From positions 1 through 64,000 of the forward strand of contig NZ_JARXRM010000046.1 of the NCBI RefSeq assembly GCF_029887875.1: a DNA stretch of 64,000 nucleotides, given 5' to 3'. This document shows positions 23,910 through 34,262 of this stretch, in pieces. How positions within the stretch are numbered: the stretch's first letter is position 1; every line of letters starts with the position of its first letter. The position numbers and the translations under genes are program-made. This stretch comes from Luteimonas endophytica. GTDB taxonomy: Bacteria > Pseudomonadota > Gammaproteobacteria > Xanthomonadales > Xanthomonadaceae. Under the pieces are notes generated by a model. It did not search any database and was not told the origin of the DNA. It saw only the letters and a program-made list of their open reading frames with translations.

Positions 23910-26693
23910 CTAGCGTGGCTCGCCGGCGCGGGCCAGGGCGTCCGCGGCCGCGATGGTGCGCGGGTCCGCTTCGCCGAAGGTGTCGCGCCTGAGCCGCCAG
24001 GCTTCCCGCAACAGCGGCAGCGCCGCGGCGCGGTCGCCGCGGTCGACCAGCAACTCGCCCAGCGGCAGCAGCACCAGGGCCAGGCGCTGGTGTCCCGCCG
24101 GCAGCCGCTCGCGATAGATCTCCAGCGCCTGGCGCAGGTGCGTCTCGGCCTCGTCCAGCCGCCCCTGCCGGTGCAGCACCACGCCGAGCCGGAACAGGTC
24201 GGTGCCGACCCGGTCGTGGGCGTCGCCATAGTCGATGCGCTGCCGCTCGAGCGCCGCGCGGTAGTGGGTTTCGGCGCCGGCGTAGTCGCCGCGCAGCTCG
24301 GCCAGCCAGCCCAGATTGAAGACGGTGGCGGCGCGCCATGGGTGCTCGGGCTCGTAAGCCTCCAGCGCCTGGCGGTAGTACGGTTCTGCCGCGTCCAGGT
24401 CGCCGGACTCGGTGAGGGCCAGGCCGAGGTCGTTGAGGTTCTGCGCCACCGCCGGGTGGCGCTCGCCGAGCGCACCGCGACGCATTTCCAGGGACCGGCG
24501 CAGCAGCGCGACCGCGCCATCCAGATCCCCCCGGGTGTGCAGCAGCCGCGCCTGGTTGTTGAGCACCCGCGCCACCTGCGGATGGGAGTCGCCGTACACC
24601 CGCGTCGCCAGTTCCAGCGCCTCTTCGTACAGCGCCCCGGCACCGTCGTAGTCGCCCAGGTCGGTGCGCGCCAGCGCCAGGTTGGACAGGCTGGCCGCCA
24701 GCTGCGGGTGGGTCGGCGGCAGCAGCCGGCGGCGCAGGGCGAGCGCCTCGCCCAGCAGCGGCTCGGCGGCGGCGTAGTCGCTCCGGTGGCGCGCGATCAC
24801 GCCCATCCGGTCTAGGCTCTGGGCGATGTCCACGTGCACCTCGCCGAACAGCCGCCGGCGCATCGCCAGCGCGTCGCGGTGCAGCTCGAGCGCCGCGTCG
24901 TGGTCGCCGGCGCGGAACGCCGCCTGGCCGAGATCGTCGAGGGTGTCGGCGATGTCGGGGTGCGGCGGCGGCGCGGCCGACTGGAACCGCGCCAGCGCAT
25001 CGCGCAGCAGCATGCCGGCCTGCGGATAGTCGCCGCGATCGATGTGCAGCCGGCCGCTGTTGCGCAGCGCCCGCGCGAGCAGCCGTGGGTCGTCGCCGGC
25101 GACCGTGCCGGCCGCCTCCAGCGCGCGGTCGAACAGCGGCCCGGCGCGATCGTACAGGCCGAGCTGGCGGTAGGCCTCGCCCACCGTGCCGAGCAGTTCC
25201 GCCTGCACCTGCGGGTGGTCGCCGAGTTCGGCCTCGATGCCCTCCCAGCCACGGTCGAGCAGTTCGCGGGCGCTGAGCTGGGCGCCCCCCGATGCTTCCG
25301 GGTCGGCGCCCTGGAACAGCCGCAGCACCAGTGCCTGCACCTGCTGCGCCCGGGCGGCCTCGGCCCGGGCGCGGTCGCGCTCGCGGGCGATGGTCCCGGC
25401 CTGCAGGGTCACGGTGACCGCGTAGGCGGCCAGCAGCAGCAGCACGGCGGCCGCGCCGGCGACCCCGAAGGGATGCCGGCGCACGAACTTGCCGGTGCGA
25501 TAGCCGAACGTCTCCGGGCGCGCGCGCACCGGCCGCCCCTGGCGCCAGCGCCCGATGTCCTCGACCAGCGCCGCGGCGGTGGCGTAGCGGCGCTCGGGAG
25601 CCTTGCGCAGGGCCTTGCAGACGATGTTGTCGAGGTCCCCGCGCAGGGCCCGGCGCAGCGCCTGCGGCGTGCTACGCCGCGCGGCGCAGGCGGCCGGGTC
25701 GCCCTCGGCGACGCGCAGGCTCGGGCGCGTTGGTTCGCCGTGACAGACGCTGCGCTCGAGCGCGATCAGCGAGTCGCCGGCCAGCGGTTGCGCGCGCTGC
25801 CCGGTGAGCAGCTCGTACAGCAGCAGACCGAGCTGGTAGACATCGGTGGCGGTGGTGGCCGGGGCGCCGGTGACCTGCTCAGGGGTCGCGTATTCCGGCG
25901 TGAACATCCGCGCCGCGGTGCGGGTCAGCGGTTCGTCGGCGGCAGCGGCGCTGCCGGACAGCACCTTGGCGATACCGAAGTCGAGCAGCTTCACCTCGCC
26001 GGCCGCGGTCACCACGATGTTCGACGGCTTGAGGTCGCGATGCACGATCAGGTGCCGGTGCGCGTAGGCGACGGCCTGGCCGATGCGCACGAACAGCGCC
26101 AGGCGCGCGTCGATGTCCAGGCGGGCCTCGTCGCAATAGCGGTCCAGCGGCAGGCCCTCGACGTACTCCATCGCCAGCCACGGCATCCCGCGCTCGTCGC
26201 GGCCGCCGTCGAGCAGCCGCGCGATCCCCGGGTGTTCGAGCGAGGCCAGGATCTGCCGCTCCTGGGCGAAGCGCTGCAGGAACTCGGCCGAGTCCACGCC
26301 GGGCCGGATCAGCTTCAACGCTGCGCGTTGCTCGAAGCCGCCGCCGACGCGTTCGGCCAGGTACACCGTGCCCATGCCGCCGCGGCCGAGTTCGCGCAGC
26401 AGCAGCCAGGCGCCGATCCGGCGGCCGCTGTCGGCGCCGGGGGCCGGGCGGTCGGTGCGCTCCTGCCCGTCGGCGAGCGCCCGCCACAGCGGCCCATCGG
26501 CAAGCGCCGGGGGCTCGAGCTGCGGCGCCGGCGCGTCGACCAGCCGCAGCAGCTCGTCCAGTTCGGCGCGAAGCCCGGGGTCGCCGGCGGTTTCGCGATC
26601 GAGGAAGGCCAGCCGGGCCGTGCCCTCCAGCTCCAGTGCCCGTTCGAACAGCGCGTCGACGCGCACGCGCGGATCGCCGCCGCGCGCGCTCAC
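23910..26693 (-). CDS. Ser/Thr protein kinase with TPR sensor region
   Basis: A 927-residue membrane kinase. The kinase domain spans about 94-370: glycine loop LGRGGMGTVYLAE, Lys K127 (AALKLIR), catalytic D220 in HRDLKPSN and D238 in DFG. One transmembrane helix lies at 409-430 (GVAGAAAVLLLLAAYAVTV). Residues 440-927 are a series of tetratricopeptide repeats (TPR_12 type), placed outside the cytoplasm by this topology. The GTG start at 26693 overlaps the stop of the ECF sigma gene (GTGA). In the ECF43-type systems of Xanthomonas and Vibrio, such a kinase activates the sigma factor by Thr phosphorylation, which is the likely role here. Confidence 0.92.
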   Translation of the reverse strand: MSARGGDPRVRVDALFERALELEGTARLAFLDRETAGDPGLRAELDELLRLVDAPAPQLEPPALADGPLWRALADGQERTDRPAPGADSGRRIGAWLLLRELGRGGMGTVYLAERVGGGFEQRAALKLIRPGVDSAEFLQRFAQERQILASLEHPGIARLLDGGRDERGMPWLAMEYVEGLPLDRYCDEARLDIDARLALFVRIGQAVAYAHRHLIVHRDLKPSNIVVTAAGEVKLLDFGIAKVLSGSAAAADEPLTRTAARMFTPEYATPEQVTGAPATTATDVYQLGLLLYELLTGQRAQPLAGDSLIALERSVCHGEPTRPSLRVAEGDPAACAARRSTPQALRRALRGDLDNIVCKALRKAPERRYATAAALVEDIGRWRQGRPVRARPETFGYRTGKFVRRHPFGVAGAAAVLLLLAAYAVTVTLQAGTIARERDRARAEAARAQQVQALVLRLFQGADPEASGGAQLSARELLDRGWEGIEAELGDHPQVQAELLGTVGEAYRQLGLYDRAGPLFDRALEAAGTVAGDDPRLLARALRNSGRLHIDRGDYPQAGMLLRDALARFQSAAPPPHPDIADTLDDLGQAAFRAGDHDAALELHRDALAMRRRLFGEVHVDIAQSLDRMGVIARHRSDYAAAEPLLGEALALRRRLLPPTHPQLAASLSNLALARTDLGDYDGAGALYEEALELATRVYGDSHPQVARVLNNQARLLHTRGDLDGAVALLRRSLEMRRGALGERHPAVAQNLNDLGLALTESGDLDAAEPYYRQALEAYEPEHPWRAATVFNLGWLAELRGDYAGAETHYRAALERQRIDYGDAHDRVGTDLFRLGVVLHRQGRLDEAETHLRQALEIYRERLPAGHQRLALVLLPLGELLVDRGDRAAALPLLREAWRLRRDTFGEADPRTIAAADALARAGEPR

Positions 26694-27250
26694 GTCGGCG
26701 CCAGCTCCTTGAGCAGCCATGCCCGGGCGCGCATCCAGTCGCGCTGGACGGTGCGCAAGGAGGTCTCCAGCGCGCGCGCGGTCTCCTCCTCGGTCATGCC
26801 GCCGAAGTAGCGGCACTCGACCACCTGCGCCAGGCGGGGATTGAACGCCGCCAGCCCCTGAAGCGCCTCGTCCACCGCCAGGATCGTCTGCGACTGGCCG
26901 TCGAGCGCGATCAGGTCGGGCTGCAGGGTCAGGTCGATGGCGCCGCCGCCGCGCTTGGCGGCATGCCGGCGCCGCGCGTCGTCCACGAGGATGCGCCGCA
27001 TCGAGCGCGCGCAGATGGCGAAGAAGTGCGCGCGGTCCTGCCAGTCCACGGCGTCCTCGTCGACCAGTTGCAGGTAGGCTTCCTGCACCAGCGCGGTGGT
27101 GTCGAGGGTCTGGCCGCGGCGGCCGGCGCGGGCGATCTGGCCGCGGGCGATGATGCGCAGACGTTCGTACACCAGCGGCACCATGCGGTCGAAGGCCGCG
27201 CGGTCGCCCTGGTGGTGGCGCTGCAGCAACCGGGTGATCTCGCTGGCCAT
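26690..27250 (-). CDS. ECF sigma factor coupled to a Ser/Thr kinase
   Basis: A 186-residue ECF sigma factor of the TIGR02999/ECF43-like type. Region 2 includes LDTTALVQEAYLQLVDE and WQDRAHFFAICARSMRRIL; region 4 includes VVECRYFGGMTEEETARALE. The LDTTALVQEAYLQL signature is characteristic of this group. There is no anti-sigma gene. The gene is followed by the kinase with a four-base overlap, so the kinase takes the place of the anti-sigma factor. In X. citri the EcfK/PknS pair controls type VI secretion, but no such genes are in the window, so the regulon here is open. The start is ATG 27250. Confidence 0.92.
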   Translation of the reverse strand: MASEITRLLQRHHQGDRAAFDRMVPLVYERLRIIARGQIARAGRRGQTLDTTALVQEAYLQLVDEDAVDWQDRAHFFAICARSMRRILVDDARRRHAAKRGGGAIDLTLQPDLIALDGQSQTILAVDEALQGLAAFNPRLAQVVECRYFGGMTEEETARALETSLRTVQRDWMRARAWLLKELAPT

Positions 27251-27394
27251 GCCGGGCCCTCCATCACGCTGCGGGCGAGCATAGCAGGGGCCCGGTGCGC
27301 CTCGCCGCCGCGTGTCGGCGCAGGGGACCGCCCGCTCCGGTCGCGAGGCGAGCACCGGGATCGCGGCCGCGGCGCGGGCTGCGGGCGAGGGCGA

Positions 27395-27411
27395 ATATCC
27401 CGCTGGCGGGA
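27395..27411. promoter_or_regulatory. Small palindrome before the ABC exporter
   Basis: CCCGC-TGG-CGGG lies in an AT-richer pocket (GAATATCCCGCTGGCGGGAA), about 120 bp upstream of the ATPase start and 145 bp from the divergent sigma gene. It may be an operator. No promoter elements were placed with confidence. Confidence 0.25.
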
Positions 27412-27530
27412 AGATCATTCCGCAATCCAGGGGCTTTATCCGCGCGCCGCCGGCGTCTAGGCTGGGTGCCCTCCCGATCCCGCCATCGCGACGCGGCGCG
27501 CCTGCGCGCCGCGCCCCACCAGGACCCCGC

Positions 27531-28468
<938 letters not shown>

Positions 28469-28472
<4 letters not shown>

Positions 28473-29230
28473 ACTGGCACGGCGTCAAGGCCATCTACCG
28501 CTTCGAGATGGCGCGCACCTTCCGCACCCTGACCCAGTCGATCGTGTCGCCGGTGCTGACCACCTCGCTGTACTTCATCGTCTTCGGCGCGGCGATCGGC
28601 GGGCGCATGGGCGAGATCGACGGGGTGAGCTACGGCGCCTTCATCATCCCCGGCCTGATCATGCTGTCGCTGCTGTCGGAGAGCGTCTCCAACGCCTCGT
28701 TCGGCATCTACATGCCGAAGTGGACCGGGACCATCTACGAGGTGCTCTCGGCGCCGGTGTCGTACGTGGAGATCGTGCTCGGCTACGTCGGCGCGGCGGC
28801 CACCAAGTCGGTGATGCTGGGGTTGTTGATCCTGGTCACCGCGCGTTTCTTCGTTCCCTACGAGATCGCCCATCCGCTGTGGATGGCCTGCTTCCTGGTG
28901 CTGATCGCGCTCAGCTTCAGCCTGTTCGGCTTCATCATCGGGCTGTGGGCGGACGACTTCCAGAAGCTGCAGGTGATCCCGCTGATGGTGGTGATGCCGC
29001 TGACCTTCCTGGGCGGCGCGTTCTACTCGATCGAGATGCTGCCGCCGCTGTGGCAGAAGATCACCCTGTTCAACCCGATCGTGTACCTGATCAGCGGCTT
29101 CCGCTGGAGCTTCTACGGCAGCGCCGACGTCCACATCGCCATCAGCACCACGATGGTGCTGGCGTTCCTGGCGGCGTGCCTGGCGATCGTGTGGTGGATC
29201 TTCCGCACCGGCTGGAAGCTGAAGGCCTGA
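28469..29230 (+). CDS. ABC-2-type permease (YadH-like)
   Basis: A 253-residue inner-membrane permease with six helices. The ABC-2 family signature is seen near the middle to C-terminus ([20 protein letters not shown]) and ends at [16 protein letters not shown], typical of YadH and NodJ relatives. It pairs with the preceding ATPase through an ATGA overlap. Two ATPase and two permease chains should form the exporter. It ends 42 bp before the convergent autotransporter gene. Confidence 0.92.
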
Positions 29231-29272
29231 GCGCGGGCGGCGGCGATGCCAGGCATCGCCGCACACCAGGCA

Positions 29273-32200
29273 TCAGAACCCCAGTGCGTAGCGCAGCGAC
29301 ACCGCGCGCGCATCGCCGCGCGGGCCGAAGCGCTGGTCGTAGCCGAACGAGAGGCTGGCATCGCGCGACAGCCACGCATCCACGGCGACGCCCGCCAGGC
29401 CGCCCGAACGCGCCGGCTGCAGCCCCGCCAGCGGCGACCACGCGTCCACGCCGACGAAGCTGGCATCCACCTCCAGGCCATCGGCGCTCAGGGTGTGCTG
29501 CCACTCGGCGTAGCCGCGCAGGTCCAGGCCGCGCCAGGCGTGCGCGGCGCGCAGGCCGGCGATCGCCTGGGTCCGCGAGGAGGCGATCGCGCCGGTGCGC
29601 AGGCCGAAACCCGAGGCGCCCCGCTCATGGAAGCCGTCGCTCTCGACGCGCGCGTGTTCGGCGCCGGCGTACGGCGTCAGGCTGGTGGCGCCAAGGCCGA
29701 AGCGGTACCCCGCCTCGAGGCCGGCCGAGGCGAACGTGCCGGCATAGTCGGCCTGCACCGCGGATCGGTCGCCGCCCAGCAGCAGCTGCCGGTCGATGCG
29801 ACGATCGTAGCGGCCGACACCGAGCTGTCCCATCGCATAGCCGTTGCCGTGCAGCCAGCCGCCGTACACCTGGCCCTGCGCCTGGCGATCGCGGCCGCGC
29901 TCCGCAGCGCCGGGCACCGCGCTGTCGGCGCGGGTCTGGCCGAAGGCCAGGCCGGCCACGCCCGAGCCGCCGAGGCGGTAGTCGTTGCCCAGCATCCAGC
30001 CGTCCATCTGGTAATCGCCGCCGGCGAAGCTCCCAGAGCCGGCACCGCCGAGCGCCTGGGTCCACTCGCCACCGGCCGCCGGCCGCCCTGCCAGTTCACC
30101 GAAGCGCGACGACAGCGCACGCCGGTTGAGATCGATGCTGTCGAAGGTCATCGCCGAGGCTGCGGCGTGGGCCTTCCCGGACAGGCTGTCGAGCATCGTC
30201 GTGAACGCACTGGCGGTCTGTACCTGCTGGATCTGCCCGGCCGCGCGGATCAGGCCGTTGTCGGCAGGCAGATCGTCGGCACCTTCCCCTGGCAACTGAG
30301 CATCGATTCTTCGAAAGGCATTCTCCAGCCGGACGGCCGAGTCCAGTGATGACACTGTCATGCCGGCCAGTCCCCCCGCTGTGGCGGCGACGTCTGCACG
30401 CTCGACATCCAGCCAGACCCGATCGGTCCCGTAGCCGAACGTCGCGACTAGTACCAGGCTGGGATTCCAAGTCATCGTCGAGAACTCTCCCGATACGCCA
30501 CCGTCGGCGATCAGTACCTCCGTGCTACTCCGTGCCACGTAGCCACTCACCACGCCGTTGATGTCGAGATTCCCGGCCAGCGTAGCCTGCCCTTCGAAAT
30601 GCAGAGGGTCCGCGCCCAGGTAGATGCTCAGTACGCCGCCTCCTATCTGGATGTAATCCCCTTTGAATCTAGCGTTCGGATAGCGCCCGACCATGACGAA
30701 ACCCTCGTTCCGGATATCGCCACGGAATGTCGTCTGCGCGCCACCGCCGTGGCCGAAACTCAGGCTGCCTTGGTTCAGTACGTTCCCCTGCAGCTGGCCC
30801 CCGAACACTTGAACCGAGCCTGTTGGCTCGACGTGGATCGGCGAGGTCAGGGAGTTCCTCACGGCCAGAACCGCTTGTCCGCGGACTCGCGTGGTCCCGG
30901 TGTAGGTGTTCTCGCCTTCCAGCGAGAGGTTGCCGGGCTGTCCGTTGCCGTCCACGATCAGGCCACCCGCGCCGCTGATGGAGTTCTGCCACATGCTTCC
31001 CATGTGGCCTTGGAGGTTGACGGTCACATCGCCCCAGTCGAACCTCGCCGGTCCAAGCACCGCCTTGCCGACATCGAGCAGGCCGTACCCGAACACCGCA
31101 TCCGGGCCGGGATCGCCCAGGTCGGCCGCGGTGCCCAGCAGGGTCTGCCGCACCAGGTCGTTGTCGAAGTACGGGAACGCCTCCCAGACCAGCGCGGCCG
31201 CGCCCGCCACCTGCGGGGCGGCGAACGAGGTACCGCTGCCGTACCACAGGTCCGGATCGCCGGTCGTGGCATCGTGCGCGGTGAACATCACCGTGCCCGG
31301 CGCCACCAGGCAGTACGACATCGCGATGCCGCACGCATTGGAGTAGTCGGCCAGCTCGGTCGGGTTGGCGGTGTCGAGCGCCGCTACCGCGAGCCAGCCG
31401 CGCTCCAGGTCCGCCGCCGGACGGGTGCCGCCGGGTCCCGGCTGGCTGGGCAGCGCGGCGGTATCGGACGGGTCCGCGCCGGACTCGTTGCCGGTGGCGA
31501 ACACCACCAGGCCGTCGTGGTCGTGGACGAAGGAGCGGTACTCGGAAGCGATCGGGTCGGTGGCTGCCGGGTCGGTCCAGTACAGGCCGCCCCAGGAGTT
31601 GTTCATGATCCGCATGCCGCGGTCGATCAGGTCCTCGTGGATCGGCAGCAGCCCCAGCGGACCGTCCACCTCGTTGCCCTGGCCCGAGCCGTCGTCTTCC
31701 GGCGGCTCGTCGTTGATGATCCGCGCCGAGAGCAGTTCGGCGCCGGGGGCGATGCCGCCGGGCCACTCGCCGACCGCCGCGCCCGCGGCGATCTGCGCCA
31801 CGGTGGTGCCGTGGCCGACCACGTCGTCTACGCCCAGATCGTTGTCCTGGCCGACGTAGGTGAGGTTGGCGATGACCCGCCCGACCAGCGCCGGGTGATC
31901 GCGGTTGATGCCGGTATCGATCACGCCGATGCGATAGCCGGCGCCGCTGTAGCCGGCGTCGTGGGCGTCCCGGGCATTGGTCAGGGCCAGATGCGCGTCG
32001 ACCGCCGGTTGCGGGGTCGGCGGTGGAGCCGGCGGAGGAGGCGGCTCCGGTGGTGGTGGAGGCGGCGGAGGCGGGGTGGTCGGCGGTGTCGCCGGGTCCG
32101 GCCGGACGTTGTCCCCGCCGCCGCCGCCGCCGCAAGCGGCGAGCGCCACCGCGAGGGCAGCCGTCAGCATGGCGCGCGCGCACGGGCGGCGGCCGGTCAT
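29273..32200 (-). CDS. Lipoprotein autotransporter subtilase (NalP-like)
   Basis: A 975-residue type V secreted protease. A signal peptide ends in a lipobox (AVALAAC, C23), followed by a proline-rich linker at 38-65. The S8 peptidase domain has D95 (IGVIDTG), H130 (GHGTTV), oxyanion N238 (ATGNES) and S325 (GSGTSFAAPQ). A passenger beta-helix-like part with an autotransporter-associated repeat (GENTYTGTTRV) follows. The last 260 residues form the autotransporter barrel, ending LRYALGF. The lipid anchor plus barrel recalls NalP of Neisseria, which is released from the surface. Start ATG 32200; an earlier ATG at 32257 would break the signal peptide. Confidence 0.92.
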   Translation of the reverse strand: MTGRRPCARAMLTAALAVALAACGGGGGGDNVRPDPATPPTTPPPPPPPPPEPPPPPAPPPTPQPAVDAHLALTNARDAHDAGYSGAGYRIGVIDTGINRDHPALVGRVIANLTYVGQDNDLGVDDVVGHGTTVAQIAAGAAVGEWPGGIAPGAELLSARIINDEPPEDDGSGQGNEVDGPLGLLPIHEDLIDRGMRIMNNSWGGLYWTDPAATDPIASEYRSFVHDHDGLVVFATGNESGADPSDTAALPSQPGPGGTRPAADLERGWLAVAALDTANPTELADYSNACGIAMSYCLVAPGTVMFTAHDATTGDPDLWYGSGTSFAAPQVAGAAALVWEAFPYFDNDLVRQTLLGTAADLGDPGPDAVFGYGLLDVGKAVLGPARFDWGDVTVNLQGHMGSMWQNSISGAGGLIVDGNGQPGNLSLEGENTYTGTTRVRGQAVLAVRNSLTSPIHVEPTGSVQVFGGQLQGNVLNQGSLSFGHGGGAQTTFRGDIRNEGFVMVGRYPNARFKGDYIQIGGGVLSIYLGADPLHFEGQATLAGNLDINGVVSGYVARSSTEVLIADGGVSGEFSTMTWNPSLVLVATFGYGTDRVWLDVERADVAATAGGLAGMTVSSLDSAVRLENAFRRIDAQLPGEGADDLPADNGLIRAAGQIQQVQTASAFTTMLDSLSGKAHAAASAMTFDSIDLNRRALSSRFGELAGRPAAGGEWTQALGGAGSGSFAGGDYQMDGWMLGNDYRLGGSGVAGLAFGQTRADSAVPGAAERGRDRQAQGQVYGGWLHGNGYAMGQLGVGRYDRRIDRQLLLGGDRSAVQADYAGTFASAGLEAGYRFGLGATSLTPYAGAEHARVESDGFHERGASGFGLRTGAIASSRTQAIAGLRAAHAWRGLDLRGYAEWQHTLSADGLEVDASFVGVDAWSPLAGLQPARSGGLAGVAVDAWLSRDASLSFGYDQRFGPRGDARAVSLRYALGF

Positions 32201-32402
32201 CGTGTCGTGCACGGTTTTCCCCTTCGTCCCTGGTGGCCGACCACCATGTCGGCCCATCCCCGGCGCCTTCTATACCGCAAGACGCGGCCATTGTCGCCCC
32301 TTGCGTGATCGACCACGAAAAAGGCCGCGACCCTGTGCAGGGCCGCGGCCGCAAGCGCTACGAATGCCGGATCGGCTCCGGTTCTCGTTGTTGTCGCGTC
32401 GG

Positions 32403-33464
32403 CTACTCGCCGGTGGCCGATACCGTCAGTGCGGAAGCGTCGACGCTGGCCACACCCTCGATGTCGGCGGCGATGCGCTTGGCCGCGTCGATCTGCGCCT
32501 GGCTCTCGACGTCGCCCGACAGGGTGACCACGCCGTTGACCGTCTCGACGTCGATCTGCAGCCCGGCCACGTCGGTGTCGGCGAGCAGGCTGGACTTGAC
32601 CTTGGTGGTGATCCAGGTGTCGTCGATGGGCTGGTCGGACTCCCCTTCCATGTCCATGTCCATGTCGGTCTCGGCGCGGGCGTCGGTGGCATGGCGGGCG
32701 CCGGCCTCGGCGCTGGCATGGTCGTCGGCCCGGGCGTGGGGGTGGCTGTGGGCTCCGGCATCGCCACTGCGCTCCACGCGCAGGCCGGAGGTGTCGACGC
32801 TCGCGACCCCATCGATGTCCGCGGCGATGCGCCTGGCCGCATCGATCTGGGCCTGGCTCTCCACGCCGCCGGTCAGGGAGACCTCGCCGTTGACGGTCTC
32901 GACCTCCACCTGCAGGCCGGCCACGTCGGTGTCGGCGAGCAGGCTGGATTTGACCTTGGTGGTGATCCAGGTGTCGTCGATGGGCTGGTCCGACTCCATC
33001 CCGACGTCCATACGCGCGTCCTCCCGGGCATCCATGCGCGCGTCGGCGGCGGCACGCATGTCGGTATCGCGATCGGTCGCTGCGGGGGCAACGGTCAGCC
33101 CGGAGGCGTCCACGTTCGTCACGCCCTCGATGCCGGCGGCGATGCGCTTGGCCGCGTCGATCTGCGCCCGGCTCTCGACGTCGCCGGACAGGGAGACCAC
33201 ACCGTTGACGGTCTCGACCTCGACCTGCAGGCCGGCCACGTCGGTGTCGGCGAGCAGGCTCGACTTGACCTTGGTGGTGATCCAGGTGTCGTTGACGGGC
33301 TGGTCGGACTCCATTCCCGCGTCCGTCCGCGTCTGGGTGTCGACCTGTGCATCGGCGTCGGCCGCGGCCTCCTGGGCCATGACGCCGCCGGCGGCGAGCA
33401 TCAGGGCAACCGACAGCGCGGCGGCAAGTGTGTTGCGCGGGTTGCGCTTGATGAGCTCGTTCAT
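32403..33464 (-). CDS. Periplasmic protein with three BON domains
   Basis: A 353-residue protein with a signal peptide (to about residue 31, VMAQE) and three BON domains, each of about 75 residues and nearly identical: SDQPxxDTWITTKVKSSLLA, then TVNGxVxLxGxVES, then AAKRIAA. Acidic Asp/Met/Ala-rich linkers join them. BON domains bind phospholipid membranes; OsmY and DolP are two-domain examples that guard the envelope under osmotic stress. A three-domain form with such high repeat identity is less usual. It lies upstream of, and on the same strand as, the autotransporter, but with a 202-bp gap. Confidence 0.93.
   Translation of the reverse strand: MNELIKRNPRNTLAAALSVALMLAAGGVMAQEAAADADAQVDTQTRTDAGMESDQPVNDTWITTKVKSSLLADTDVAGLQVEVETVNGVVSLSGDVESRAQIDAAKRIAAGIEGVTNVDASGLTVAPAATDRDTDMRAAADARMDAREDARMDVGMESDQPIDDTWITTKVKSSLLADTDVAGLQVEVETVNGEVSLTGGVESQAQIDAARRIAADIDGVASVDTSGLRVERSGDAGAHSHPHARADDHASAEAGARHATDARAETDMDMDMEGESDQPIDDTWITTKVKSSLLADTDVAGLQIDVETVNGVVTLSGDVESQAQIDAAKRIAADIEGVASVDASALTVSATGE
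32437..32643 (-). repeat. BON repeat unit, copy 1 (C-terminal)
   Basis: This is the first of three DNA copies encoding the BON domains. It is followed at 32791-32998 and 33105-33311 by copies 2 and 3. Runs such as GACCTTGGTGGTGATCCAGG are identical in all three. The linkers between the copies differ. Confidence 0.85.
32791..32998 (-). repeat. BON repeat unit, copy 2
   Basis: Middle DNA copy of the BON-domain unit, with only scattered mostly synonymous differences from copies 1 and 3. Confidence 0.85.
33105..33311 (-). repeat. BON repeat unit, copy 3 (N-terminal)
   Basis: Copy that encodes the first BON domain of the protein. It has GTTGACGGG where copies 1 and 2 have GTCGATGGG, giving NDTW instead of DDTW. 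Confidence 0.85.
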
Positions 33465-33728
33465 TGCGTGCTCCAGCAGTGGGAAACGGTGCGGCGAGTT
33501 TCCCCGCCCGAATGTCCACGATGCGTGACCGCGAACGCCTGGACGCGGGGATCCGGCAGCGCGAACCGCCCGCTGTTCAGCTGCCGGCGCGGTGGCTGAG
33601 GGGCGCGTTCATCGTCGATTGCCCGCGCCCGCCGGGGTTGCTGCGACGCGAGGTCCCCGCTGTGCGCCGGCAAGGCCGGGCCCCGGCGATTCATGCGGGC
33701 GATAGCGAGGCGCACCTAGACTCGGCCC

Positions 33729-34166
33729 ATGAATCGACGCGTGTTCCGCCGCCTTCCGCCCGCCACCGGGTTGATGCTGGCGCTGCTGCTGCCGTCGCTG
33801 GGCGCGTTGAGCGGCGCGGCTGGCGCGCAGGTGGGCGAACCCCGCCGCGCCGAAATCCTGCCGCCGCCGCGGGTGCGCGCTTCGCCGCCGCCACCGCGCG
33901 GGGTCGCCGGCGATCTCTCCGCGCGGCCGCGCCAGGAGAGCGTCATCCCGGCGGCGGGGCCGTCGCCCAACGCGCTTCGGCCGGAGCGGGCCGCCGCCGC
34001 CGACACCGCGCTGCGGCCCGCCGCCGCGCGCGTCTACGACCGCGGCGGCAGGCTGATTCCGGGAGCGCTGCAGGTCGGCCCGAACCGCGTTGTCGACCCG
34101 CGCACCGGCCGCCACCTCGAGGTCCGCGCACGCGGGGACGATCTGCAGGTGGTGCCGGGCGGGTAG
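33729..34166 (+). CDS. Small exported Pro/Arg-rich protein
   Basis: A 145-residue protein with a signal peptide (residues 1-33, AAGAQ) and a Pro/Ala/Arg-rich mature part. The end has some order: ARVYDRGGRLIPGALQVGPN, then DPRTGRHLEVRARGDDLQVV. The family is not known to me. A likely periplasmic or envelope protein, standing alone between the divergent BON gene and the barrel gene. Confidence 0.65.
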   Translation: MNRRVFRRLPPATGLMLALLLPSLGALSGAAGAQVGEPRRAEILPPPRVRASPPPPRGVAGDLSARPRQESVIPAAGPSPNALRPERAAAADTALRPAAARVYDRGGRLIPGALQVGPNRVVDPRTGRHLEVRARGDDLQVVPGG

Positions 34167-34262
34167 GGCATCCGGCGCGCGCTCCGCGGCCCGTCTTCAC
34201 GGCGCCCCCGCTTCCCCGGTCTAACCTGACCCTTCGTGGATGTGCGGGGAGGTGGATCGCCA

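Noticed and set aside
27395-27411. Riboswitch or terminator before the ABC exporter
   Set aside because: Only a short CCCGC/CGGG palindrome is visible, without a larger conserved fold or a T-run.
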